From NCBI GenBank assembly GCA_002390745.1, contig DGQK01000069.1, positions 1-64,000 on the forward strand: a stretch of DNA of 64,000 nucleotides, read 5' to 3'. Positions 43,279 to 52,400 of the stretch are shown here, piece by piece. The notes beneath the pieces were generated by a model that was not told where the DNA came from, did not search any database, and saw only the letters and a list, made by a program, of their open reading frames with translations. Position 1 is the first letter of the stretch. The number at the start of each line of letters is the position of its first letter. The position numbers were made by a program, and so were the translations under genes. This DNA comes from Bacteroidetes bacterium UBA4416 (GTDB lineage: Bacteria; Bacteroidota; Bacteroidia; B-17B0; Aurantibacillaceae).

Positions 43279-43306
43279 TTTTCGTCAGGAGGTGTCGTGA
43301 CGAAAA
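43279..43306. repeat. Inverted repeat in the glycosyltransferase - ABC-F gap
   Basis: TTTTCGTCA (43279-43287) and TGACGAAAA (43298-43306), 9 perfect pairs around a 10-base loop. It lies downstream of the glycosyltransferase gene and could end that transcript, though no T-run follows. Confidence 0.5.
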
Positions 43307-43343
43307 GAACTAAGCCCTGCATATCCCTGGCGTCGGGTGCCCC

Positions 43344-44519
43344 TTACACGTTCCTTTTCGGAGGCTCCCAGGCGCTTTCGTTGCTGGAAGAAATGAAGCG
43401 GAAAAAGCCTACAAACAGGGCCGCATTCATCAGGATAAAATGCCCCAGGGTATTTACGATAGGCAGTTTTACCTTCACCTTTTCGAGGTAAACTGTGAGC
43501 AGCGGCAATACCACCAACAAGGAGTATGACAGCATCACCACAAAAAACCAGGGGTAATAAAAAGAGATGCACACCGCCATGAAAAAGGAAATGATGAGGG
43601 CAAAGGGCGTAAACCAACGCAGCACCTTGTGCGACAGAAATGCAAAGCCAAAGCCTTTGTACGGCGGGAATAAGAGATTTTGATAATAATACAGGTTCCT
43701 GAAATTGCCCAGCGAGATCCGCACCTTACGCCTGAACTCGATCATGGGTGCATCGTTCACATCTTCATAGCACAGCGCCTCCGGCTCAAACAACACCTTA
43801 CCTTTTTTGGAGATCACTGCCAGGGTAATAAAAAAATCGTCCATCAAAAAGCCGTCCGGCACTTTCACGAAGCTTCGTTTCCTGATCGCGTAGCAACCGC
43901 CCTCTACGCCTACCACCATGCCATATACCTGGCTTTCGTGAAACTTCAGCTGATTTTCGAAATTCATGTAATGGATCTCCTGGGCGGAGATACCTTCGTT
44001 ATGCGGCGAAAATTTTTTGATGTTGCCGCACACCATCTCGGCGTCTTTCTTCAGGAGATTATACACAAGTGCCTTAATGGTAAGAGGTTCGAAGAACACG
44101 TTGGCATCCGTAAAGATCAGGTGTTCGCCGGTGGTAAGATCTACCAGCTCATTGATGATTTTCAGTTTTCCGGAGCGCCCCGTTTTTTCGATCAGCCTCA
44201 CAGAGGCAACGGAATCTGCATACTCGCGAATAATAGAATTGGTGGCATCCGTGGAGTGATCGGAGCCGATGAGGATCTGTAGCTTCTCCTTCGGGTAATC
44301 GGAATTGAGGATGGACTCCAGCTTTCGGCGGATCACCTTCTCCTCATTATACACAGAAAAAACAACGGTTACAAGAGGCCATTCACTCACGGAGCCATAA
44401 TCGTTTTTCACATAAGCCACCCTGCGCGCTTTCTGCTTCATCAGCCAGGGAAAGATTCCGTAGCTGAACAGGGGAACCAGGAGACAAAGAGCAAACACGA
44501 CGACCAGGAAAACTGCCAT
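43344..44519 (-). CDS. GT2-family membrane glycosyltransferase
   Basis: The 391-residue protein has an N-terminal membrane anchor (VFLVVVFALCLLVPLFSYG), a GT-A domain and three or four C-terminal helices (about 290-380). Motifs are VVFSVYNEEKVIRRKLESIL, the DHSTDAT turn, FTDANVFFEP (the metal DxD-like site) and EGGCYAIRKRSF with DDFFI, as in processive GT2 enzymes. It transfers a sugar from a nucleotide donor, probably for an exopolysaccharide or glycolipid, on the inner membrane. Its start follows the mqnE stop by 12 bases, so the two are likely co-transcribed although functionally unrelated. Confidence 0.85.
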   Translation of the reverse strand: MAVFLVVVFALCLLVPLFSYGIFPWLMKQKARRVAYVKNDYGSVSEWPLVTVVFSVYNEEKVIRRKLESILNSDYPKEKLQILIGSDHSTDATNSIIREYADSVASVRLIEKTGRSGKLKIINELVDLTTGEHLIFTDANVFFEPLTIKALVYNLLKKDAEMVCGNIKKFSPHNEGISAQEIHYMNFENQLKFHESQVYGMVVGVEGGCYAIRKRSFVKVPDGFLMDDFFITLAVISKKGKVLFEPEALCYEDVNDAPMIEFRRKVRISLGNFRNLYYYQNLLFPPYKGFGFAFLSHKVLRWFTPFALIISFFMAVCISFYYPWFFVVMLSYSLLVVLPLLTVYLEKVKVKLPIVNTLGHFILMNAALFVGFFRFISSSNESAWEPPKRNV

Positions 44520-44531
44520 ACTCAGAAGATC

Positions 44532-45674
44532 TTAGTTTTCCGAATAATCCTTGACAACATGGTATAAGGTATCCCTTTCCACCGGTGTTCGTTTCACCTG
44601 TTTGATCAGCTCTACCAGTTGCTGGGTCGTCAGCTTGGGATTCTGCTCTTCTGCTCCGGCCATGCTGTATATTTTCGTGGTATCGTCGATGGTGCCATCG
44701 ATATCATCCACACCGAAGTTGAGCGAAAGCTGAGCCGTGTTACGGCCAATCATAGCCCAGTATGACTTAATGTGATCGAAATTATCGAGATAAATACGGC
44801 TGATCGCATAATTACGGAGGTCTTCGATCACACTTACTTCAGGCACATCCGACATTTGATTGTTTCCGTTCCTGAACTTTAACGGAATAAAAGCATTAAA
44901 GCCTCCTGTCTTATCCTGGAGCTGCCTCAGGCGGTCCATGTGATCGACCCTGTGGGCAAAGGTTTCGATGTGCCCGTAAAGCATGGTAGCATTGGACTGC
45001 ATTCCCAGCTTATGCCACTCCTCGTGGATGGCCAGCCACTCTTCAGCGCTGCATTTTCCACCTGCAATTTTATCGCGGATCTCTTTATCGAAGATCTCGG
45101 CGCCACCGCCAGGCATAGAGTCCAGGCCGGCTTCCTTCATGATCTTCATCCCTTCTGCATAGCTTACTTTCGCTTTTTTAAAAATATAGTGAAGCTCTAC
45201 CGGAGTCAGGGCTTTGATGTGAAGCTCAGGGCGGTGCTTTTTGATGGCTTTAAACAGCTCCGTATAAAAGGCGAGATCCTGCTTCGGGATCACGCCGCCG
45301 GTCATGTGCACTTCCGTTACTTCCTTGCCATCGTACTGCTTAATGATGTCCAGCATTTGCTCTATGGACAGCTCCCAGCCTTCCGAGCGCTGCTTGATGA
45401 GGCGCGAATAGGCACAAAAGGAGCAGGTGTACACGCAGATATTGGTTGGCTCCACATGAAAATTACGATTGAAATACACCAGGTTGTTATTTTTTTTCTC
45501 CCTTACAAAATTGGCTAAGGTGCCCAGGTACGACAAGCTTCCGTGCTCATAGAGGTAAACACCTTCATCAAAAGAAATACGCTCTCCGGCAAAGACCTTG
45601 CCGGCAATGGCTTTTAGTTCCCTGTCGATACGTTCCGACTGTGCAATCACTTCCTGTGGATTTTCCATAATCAT
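44532..45674 (-). CDS. mqnE: Aminofutalosine synthase
   Basis: The 380-residue radical-SAM enzyme converts 3-[(1-carboxyvinyl)oxy]benzoate plus SAM to aminofutalosine, an early step of the futalosine route to menaquinone. The [4Fe-4S] motif is TNICVYTCSFCAYSR (C80, C84, C87). The NRNFHVEPTNIC context is that of MqnE rather than MqnC. MPGGGAEIFDKEIRDKI and AFIPLKFRNGNN are family segments. The ATG at 45674 is favoured because a TACCTTTG box ends 5 bases before it; an ATG at 45668 is also possible. It shows that this organism makes menaquinone by the futalosine pathway. Confidence 0.9.
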   Translation of the reverse strand: MIMENPQEVIAQSERIDRELKAIAGKVFAGERISFDEGVYLYEHGSLSYLGTLANFVREKKNNNLVYFNRNFHVEPTNICVYTCSFCAYSRLIKQRSEGWELSIEQMLDIIKQYDGKEVTEVHMTGGVIPKQDLAFYTELFKAIKKHRPELHIKALTPVELHYIFKKAKVSYAEGMKIMKEAGLDSMPGGGAEIFDKEIRDKIAGGKCSAEEWLAIHEEWHKLGMQSNATMLYGHIETFAHRVDHMDRLRQLQDKTGGFNAFIPLKFRNGNNQMSDVPEVSVIEDLRNYAISRIYLDNFDHIKSYWAMIGRNTAQLSLNFGVDDIDGTIDDTTKIYSMAGAEEQNPKLTTQQLVELIKQVKRTPVERDTLYHVVKDYSEN

Positions 45675-45679
45675 AAGGG

Positions 45680-45712
45680 CAAAGGTAGGCAAATGTCTAT
45701 ACATTCAGGCAA
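45680..45712 (-). promoter_or_regulatory. Promoter of mqnE
   Basis: On the leftward strand TTG (45712-45710), 22 bases, then TACCTTTG (45687-45680), and CCCTT before the ATG. A near-leaderless arrangement. Confidence 0.6.
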
Positions 45713-45764
45713 TTTTCCACCTTTTGTCCTGTAAAACAAATGAACAGCGCTTTTGTTAAGGGCA

Positions 45765-45803
45765 TAAAAAAATCCCGCCACAATAAACCGTGGCGGGATT
45801 TTG
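45765..45803. terminator. Bidirectional terminator
   Basis: AAAAAAATCCCGCCAC and GTGGCGGGATTTT arms around an 8-base loop. It lies downstream of the leftward T9SS gene that ends at 45824. Confidence 0.85.
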
Positions 45804-45823
45804 TGAATCAATTCATGGTGAGC

Positions 45824-48025
45824 TTATTGTTTGACCATACGGCCGATTTTCACCGGCTGGTCAGCTTTAAGCACTTTGAAGATATACACACCGCTCGACA
45901 GGGCTGCTGTGTTCACGATGGTATGCTCAGTGTTCAGGTTTTGCGAAATAACCAGTTTACCTAATGCATCATAGATCTGAACAGAGGCGTTAGACGCTAA
46001 CTCTGAAGAAACCGCGATGTTCAGGATACCGCTGTTAGGATTCGGATATACATTCACAGAAGCTCCGGCTAACTCTTCGATGCCTGTTGCTACAGTGCAG
46101 GTGATCACAGAGAGAGAGATGCTGGCTGTGCCGATGCAGGAACCGTTGGCAGTTCCTACGGAATAGGTGGTTGTGGTTGTTGGGCTTACCACGATCACCG
46201 GTGTGGTCGCAAAAGTTGACCACAGGTAACCTGTACCGTTGCCGGTAGCAGTTAAGGTTGCGGAAGAGCCTGAGCAAACAGTTGTTGTAGAAGAGCTTAC
46301 TGAAACAGTTGGATTCGGAGTAACAGATACCGCTACCGTTTTAGTATCAGCACAGCCGGAGGTTGTACCCATCACGGTATATGTTGTAGAGCTGGTTGGA
46401 TTGGCAGTAACCGTAGAAGTGGTTGCTCCGTTTGGCATCCATGAATAGGTTGTAGCGCCTGAAGCAGTGAAGGTAACGGCTGAGCCGCTGCACACAGAGC
46501 TTGTAGAAGCTGCCACAGAAACAGACGGAATTGCATTCACGTTTTGGGTAACCGTTGTAGTCGCTGTACCGCAGGAAGAAGTGCCTGTAACGGTATAAAC
46601 CGTGGTTGCAGCAGGAGTTGCTACGACAGAACCGCCGTTAGCAGAGCTCAGCGCTCCGGCAGGAGCCCAGGTATAAGTTGAAGCGCCTGATACCGTTAAG
46701 GTAGAGGACTGCCCTGCACAGATCGCTGTGCTCGAACTGGCAGCGTTGATCACAGCCACAGCAGATACCGCAACGTTAGCCGTTGCTGTCGATGTACCAC
46801 AGGCATTGGTTCCGGTAACTGAGTAGCTTGAGTTCGAAGACGGAGAGAACGTAGCCGAAGCGGTAGACTGACCACCCTGCCATGCATACGTCGTAGCGCC
46901 GGAAGCTGTCAGCGTAGCCGTTGCGCCTGTACAAATCGTAGAAGATGCCGGAGAGATCATGACTGTAGGTTGAGCAACAACAGTGATTGGAGTTACTTTT
47001 CTGTCTATACAGTTAGGAGCGTAAGACCAGGCGTAGGATTTAACGATCAGTGAATCATTGAATGTTCCGGTGCCTGTATAATTATGATTCTGGTTCTTAT
47101 TGGTAAGACGGCCCGTACCGTCGCTGAAATTCCATACATATACAGAATCCAGGCCGGTAGCAGGAATAGCCCATTTTTTGCAGAAGCGTGACACGTTAAA
47201 CATGTAATTTTCGGCAACAGCGGAATTGATGGACGTATTGCTGCACACTAAGGTGTTGGTAATACACATCGGCGATGCCGGAGTTGCCACGTAATCTGCG
47301 GTCATGTTATACGAATAGATCGGGAAAGCGATCGGCTCGTAATCCGCTGTTGGGGTAGCAGTACCACCGAAAGCCGCATTCATCGTATACCATCCGCCCA
47401 AAGTTGGGAAGTTGGCATAGCCTCTTCCTTCACCAAAATTGTTGGTAGCGGCGGTAGGCGTATTGGCCGGGGCCATATAAATGGATAGCGTTTGTGTGGT
47501 CGCGCTGTAATCAGCCCTTACTACCACAGCGAAATTACCTGTAATAACCCTTGGAGTTCCAATGGTGCCATAATAGTATTTAGCGACGTTAACCCCAAGA
47601 GACATGGAGTCAATTTTTGTCGTTGGCTGACCTGTACCATTTACGTTATATAAATACGCTTTGGTAGGCACCGTAATAGTTGTGTTGGTACACCTGGCAA
47701 CAAAGCCTAAGCCGGTTACGGTAATAGTTCCTGTATTAGGGTATGAATATCCCAAAGAAACACCTCCATTTTGAGCCGGGTTTGAAGGGTAAGTCACATA
47801 GTTCTGTGACGGATTTTTGTAATAATTTTTAGTATCCACATAATAGTTTGTATCCACGCAATTGGCAGTAGCTACAGTTAAGCCACCTTTGTGTAACTGG
47901 CTGGTTGTAGCGAAATGTCTGCCCGTGAACGGCTCAGCCGGTTGAACCTGGCTGTTAAGTTGTGCCTGCATGCCCGTTAGAGAAACCGTGGCAATCGCAC
48001 CTGTAAGTAGTATTTTTTTTATCAT
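45824..48025 (-). CDS. T9SS type A cargo with Ig-like repeats (733 aa)
   Basis: A signal peptide (ILLTGAIATVSLTGMQAQ) is followed by a globular region of about 250 residues (KNYYKNPSQNYVTYPSNP, DSMSLGVNVAKYYYGTIG) that I do not recognise. Next is a PKD-like segment (VYVWNFSDGTGRLTNKN), then four Ig-like repeats with the same ICxGxSxTLTxSGA-TYTW core as the two giant adhesins. The last 80 residues (VNVYPNPNSGILNIAV, GVYIFKVLKADQ) are a type A sorting domain. It is exported to the surface or medium. Codon choice is AT-richer and even, suggesting good expression. Function unknown. Confidence 0.82.
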   Translation of the reverse strand: MIKKILLTGAIATVSLTGMQAQLNSQVQPAEPFTGRHFATTSQLHKGGLTVATANCVDTNYYVDTKNYYKNPSQNYVTYPSNPAQNGGVSLGYSYPNTGTITVTGLGFVARCTNTTITVPTKAYLYNVNGTGQPTTKIDSMSLGVNVAKYYYGTIGTPRVITGNFAVVVRADYSATTQTLSIYMAPANTPTAATNNFGEGRGYANFPTLGGWYTMNAAFGGTATPTADYEPIAFPIYSYNMTADYVATPASPMCITNTLVCSNTSINSAVAENYMFNVSRFCKKWAIPATGLDSVYVWNFSDGTGRLTNKNQNHNYTGTGTFNDSLIVKSYAWSYAPNCIDRKVTPITVVAQPTVMISPASSTICTGATATLTASGATTYAWQGGQSTASATFSPSSNSSYSVTGTNACGTSTATANVAVSAVAVINAASSSTAICAGQSSTLTVSGASTYTWAPAGALSSANGGSVVATPAATTVYTVTGTSSCGTATTTVTQNVNAIPSVSVAASTSSVCSGSAVTFTASGATTYSWMPNGATTSTVTANPTSSTTYTVMGTTSGCADTKTVAVSVTPNPTVSVSSSTTTVCSGSSATLTATGNGTGYLWSTFATTPVIVVSPTTTTTYSVGTANGSCIGTASISLSVITCTVATGIEELAGASVNVYPNPNSGILNIAVSSELASNASVQIYDALGKLVISQNLNTEHTIVNTAALSSGVYIFKVLKADQPVKIGRMVKQ

Positions 48026-48170
48026 GTTAAAAGGTTTTTATAGGAGTACAATATATAACAAAATTCGGCATAAAAAAATCTTTATGAGCGCCAGTTTATC
48101 AGAATCACCCCATGAAAAGCCGGTATTTATCGACAAACACTTCTTATCTTTTTGATTTACAAAACCATAC

Positions 48171-48204
48171 AAAAAAGGCCCTCTGTTTGCACAGAGGGCC
48201 TTTT
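48171..48204. terminator. Rho-independent terminator
   Basis: AAAAAAGGCCCTCTG and CAGAGGGCCTTTT with a 5-base loop, downstream of the leftward gene ending at 48227. Confidence 0.85.
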
Positions 48205-48226
48205 AACACTAAAAATGAGGAATGTA

Positions 48227-49228
48227 TTATTTGATCACCGTCAGTTTGCTGAATGCCTGGGCATTGTTCGCTTTAACGCTGTACATATAGATACCTGCAT
48301 TTAAAGAAGAAACGTTAATATTTGCGCTGTGGCTGCCGCTTTGCAGGTTTTCCAGCTTCAGGTTTTCCACCTGCTTGCCAGTCACGTCAAATAAAGCAAT
48401 TTCTACATTTCCTGCCTGAGCCAGGTTAAAGTTAATGTTTACTTCCTCTTTTGCAGGATTAGGGAAAGCCGGAGATAAGCTCAGGCCGTCTTTGCTGATT
48501 TCTTTTACATTAACGTCAAGCTGCTCTGCAGTTACGATCGGGAAGATACCGAGGTCAGTGGTAAGGTTCCAGCCGGCTTTCATTGTACCCCAGGCATTGG
48601 TGTTGTCCTTATCCCATGCAGAAAGCGTTGAAGTAGAAGCACATCCGTTAGCAGACTGAGCCAAACCGAGGGTATCCTGTCCTGCACCTGAAAAATCAGC
48701 TGACACGAAGAAAGCGCTGGTTGTTAAAGACACAGGCGTTGTAAAGTTGAAGATGTTTGCGGTGTAAGAACCTGCTGTTAAAGTAGAGATGGTTTTGGTA
48801 TCACTGGTTCCCAGTAAAGCTCCCGGAGTTCCGGCATTGTCAGCATATACTTTTACGGTCATAACACCTGTTCCCGGTCCGCCCGGTTTTTTTACACCAA
48901 TGAATAAAGATACCTGGCTGATAGTGCCTGGAAGCATTAAGCTCTGATCAGCAAGGTTATAACGCATTGCTTTTTCCTTGTCGCCATAGCGGTTGTTTCC
49001 TGATACATAACCACCTGTAACACTCGTAGATCCTGCTCCGTATACTGTAATTGTACAGGTGCTGTTTGTAAAAGAACCTGGGATAAACGCCGTGGTAGTC
49101 GGAGTTAAAGCGCCCACTGCCATGTTCTGAGGCTTAGTGATGGTCATTAACTCTGTAGCTGTTTTAGTTTGTTGTGCACTGAGGCTAAGCCCCAGAGCCA
49201 ATGATGCAAATAAGTAAATTTTCTTCAT
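48227..49228 (-). CDS. T9SS type A secreted protein (333 aa)
   Basis: A signal peptide (IYLFASLALGLSLSAQQ) precedes a beta-rich domain of about 230 residues (LPGTISQVSLFIGVKKP, MTVKVYADNAGTPGALLG). It resembles the N-terminal part of the 733-residue gene upstream in style. The last 80 residues (SLSPAFPNPAKEEVNINF, GIYMYSVKANNAQ) are a type A sorting domain. Similar proteins are abundant T9SS cargo in Bacteroidota with unknown roles. A promoter with good -33/-7 boxes lies upstream. Confidence 0.8.
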   Translation of the reverse strand: MKKIYLFASLALGLSLSAQQTKTATELMTITKPQNMAVGALTPTTTAFIPGSFTNSTCTITVYGAGSTSVTGGYVSGNNRYGDKEKAMRYNLADQSLMLPGTISQVSLFIGVKKPGGPGTGVMTVKVYADNAGTPGALLGTSDTKTISTLTAGSYTANIFNFTTPVSLTTSAFFVSADFSGAGQDTLGLAQSANGCASTSTLSAWDKDNTNAWGTMKAGWNLTTDLGIFPIVTAEQLDVNVKEISKDGLSLSPAFPNPAKEEVNINFNLAQAGNVEIALFDVTGKQVENLKLENLQSGSHSANINVSSLNAGIYMYSVKANNAQAFSKLTVIK

Positions 49229-49279
49229 CGTGTGTTTGTTTTTTTAATTATGATTGAGTTATTAAATGATTTAACGCGC

Positions 49280-49309
49280 CAAACATACAATAACTTTCCA
49301 TATATCAAA
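49280..49309 (-). promoter_or_regulatory. Promoter of the 333-aa T9SS gene
   Basis: TTTG (49309-49306), 18 bases, then TATGTTTG (49287-49280) on the leftward strand, 51 bases before the ATG. Confidence 0.65.
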
Positions 49310-49409
49310 AACCGTTTGGAAAAAAAAGATCAGTGCTTTACTATTTTTTGGAAAATTATGTAAATATTTAAGAATTAGCATCTTTATCCTAAACATTTAG
49401 TTTTTTTCG

Positions 49410-49417
49410 TAAATTTG
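49410..49417 (+). promoter_or_regulatory. -7 box at the start of the giant TPR-propeller-SPOR gene
   Basis: TAAATTTG, followed by GAA and a TTG at 49421. The same few-base spacing is seen at clpS and the M48 protease gene, so the transcript may begin at or next to the start codon. Confidence 0.45.
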
Positions 49418-49420
49418 GAA

Positions 49421-52400
49421 TTGAGTCTGAATCCGTTCAAACATATAATTATTGGTAGTAGAAACATACATTTAACCTGTCTGTATGTTTTCATATCGTT
49501 TTTCATATCCTTAACTGCTTTTCCGCAGGTAAAAAACGAAGACGAGCTCAAAAAGCAGGCAGCTGCTTTATTTGAAGCCGAAGACTACAATGCTTCCTAT
49601 AAACTTTATTCGCAGCTCGTTTCCCTCTACCCCAAAGACCCTGAGTACAATTACCGCCTCGGGGTCTGCATGCTTTTTACTGAGCCGGATAAGAAGAAAC
49701 CTTTCCTCTATTTTCAGATCGCTTTGAAAAATCCGGCGGAAGCACCGAAAGATGCCAAATTTTACCTGGCCAAAACCTATCATGTCAATTATAAATTCGA
49801 TGATGCGATCAAGCTCTATAACGAATATAAACAAACGGCCAGCGCCTCTTCCGTCAAAAGGCTTCAGGTAGACCGCGAGATTGCTGCCTGCCGCAATGGT
49901 AAGCGCCTGCTCTCCAACCTGTCTGACCTGGTGGTGATCAGCAAAAAGCAACTCAATGAAGCCGATTATTTCCGCAGCTACGACATCAAAGATATTGGAG
50001 GCAAATTGCTGGTAAAACCCGAAGACTTCAAGACAGGTACCGATAAAAAGAAAAAAGACAATTCAGTGGTATACCTTCCGCGGAGCGGCGAGCGTGTGTA
50101 CTATTCGAGCTATGGCGATAACGGCAACAACGGCAGAGATATTTATTTTGTAAACCGCCTTCCGAACGGCAGCTGGAGCAAGCCCCAGCCTATGCCCGCT
50201 CCGGTAAACACAGAATACGACGAGGATTATCCTTTCCTGCACCCGAATGGGCGTACACTGTATTTCAGCTCCAAAGGACACAACAGCATGGGCGGCTACG
50301 ATGTCTTCAAAACCACTTACGACGCCGAAACACAAAGCTGGAGCAAGCCGGAGAACCTGGAGTTCCCGATCAACTCACCCGACGACGATATTTTATTTGT
50401 GACCGACTCGCTCGAAAAAACCGCTTTTTTCAGTACAGGCCGTTACAGTCCTTACGGCAAGATCGACGTACTCAAAATAAATACGGAACGGCGTCCGATG
50501 AACTTTGCCGTTCTCAAAGGAACAGTGGTAAAAGAAGATGTGGCGCAAAGCCTTCTGTCCAGGATCACGGTAAAAAATATGGCCAATGGCGAGATCGTAG
50601 GAACCTACCAGGCCAAAGAGAACGGCGACTACTACATGGAATTACCGAATGGGGGAAAATTCATTTTTACCGTGGAAACGCCCGGGCTCACCACACAGTC
50701 GGACGGTGTACAGATGCCCCTGGCCTATTCGCTGAAGCCATACAAGCAGGTTATCTCCTATGAGAAAAAGGTACTGAAAATCATTAATTACTTCGACGGG
50801 CAGATTGCAGATGAGAATTATTCCATGATGATCGATCTTATTGAGAAGAAAGCGAAACTGGAAGTGAATGAAAATGATCCTTACAACAACGGGCTTAAAA
50901 CGTCTTCGCCAAACAGCAACGCTTCGGCTACGCAAACAACTACAACCAGTGCCGTAAGCACGACCAATCCAACAGCACAGGGCGACCACAACACTACTGC
51001 AAAAAATGGCGGCAACACGAATACGAATAAAAATGTAACCAACGAACAGCTCCTGACCATTGCCAAAACAGACGCCATTGAAGCAGATAATGAAAGTAAA
51101 AACCTGAAACAGGAAGCGCAGGATGCCTTTGACCTTGCCACACAAAAAACCGCCGAGGCTGCCTCCCTTCAGAAACAGGCCGACGAGGCGGCGGCTAACC
51201 TCAACACCATGACTGATGTGTCCAGGAAAAATGAGGAAACGGTCAAAATCAACCAGCTGAAGGAAGATGCCAGGATGGCAACCAATATTGCCACCACGGC
51301 AACCGAACTGGCGAAAAAGCTGGAAATGGATGCCAACCAGAAAAAGCAGGAAGCAGAACTAACCAACCAATACATCAAAGAGCTGGAAGCCATTACCAAA
51401 AACAAGAACAACAAAGAGGCACTGGCGAAGCTCGAGCAGATCCAAAAACAACTGGATGACCTTTCGAAACAAAAAAACCAGTCGGATGAACTGATCTCAT
51501 CCATTAAAGCAGAACTGGAACTGAAACAAAATGAGCTGAAAAAAACAGAGAACAAGAATAATGAGATCCTGAAAGAGGTTAACCTGCTGAAAGATGAATC
51601 GAAGAACCTGGAAAGCGATCTCGCTAACGAAACCGATAAATCGCTGAAAGAGAATATCAATGCGCAGATCAGGGAGCTTAACAGCGACATCGACTCCAAA
51701 AACAAGGAGCTGGCCAGTAACAACCAGAAGATCGCCAGCCTGCAGAGCCAGGTTGATGGACTGAACCAGGAGCTTGCCATTTCTTCCAAAATCCGGAACG
51801 AGGACAACAGCAGTACAGCGGCCGTCAGCACTTCCAACACCAACCCCAAAGCGGGCACGGACAACACGACTGCTATTGATAACAATCAGAATACCGCAAC
51901 GGAAAACAACAGCCTGAGTTATGAGGGCATTACTAAAAAATACGACACGCAGGTAAATTCCAAACAGATCGACACGTCCAGCAAAGAGGAGCTTGGAGCA
52001 CAAAACCAAATCCTGAAGGATTACAACAAGGAGCTCAACGAGCTGGTGGCACTGGATAAAAACCAGCTGTCGAAAACCAAAAATGAAGCGGAAAAGAAAA
52101 AACTGAATGCGGAGATCAAAGAGCTTGAAAAACAAAAAACGAAAAACGATCAGCGTATTGCCTCGAACAGCAGCGCGCTGAAAAAACTGGAATCGCAAGG
52201 CATTGCCGCTAACTCAACAACGGCAGACAACACGACTGCAACAACTACTCTGGCTGCAAATGGTGGAAATGAAACCGCATCCCAAAACACCCTTGCCGTG
52301 AACACCGCAGGTGACCCTGGCAACACAGCTACCACCAACACGCTCAGCTCCGGAAACACTACGGAAAAACCGGGAGGTACGGGTATACAACCTATCAATA

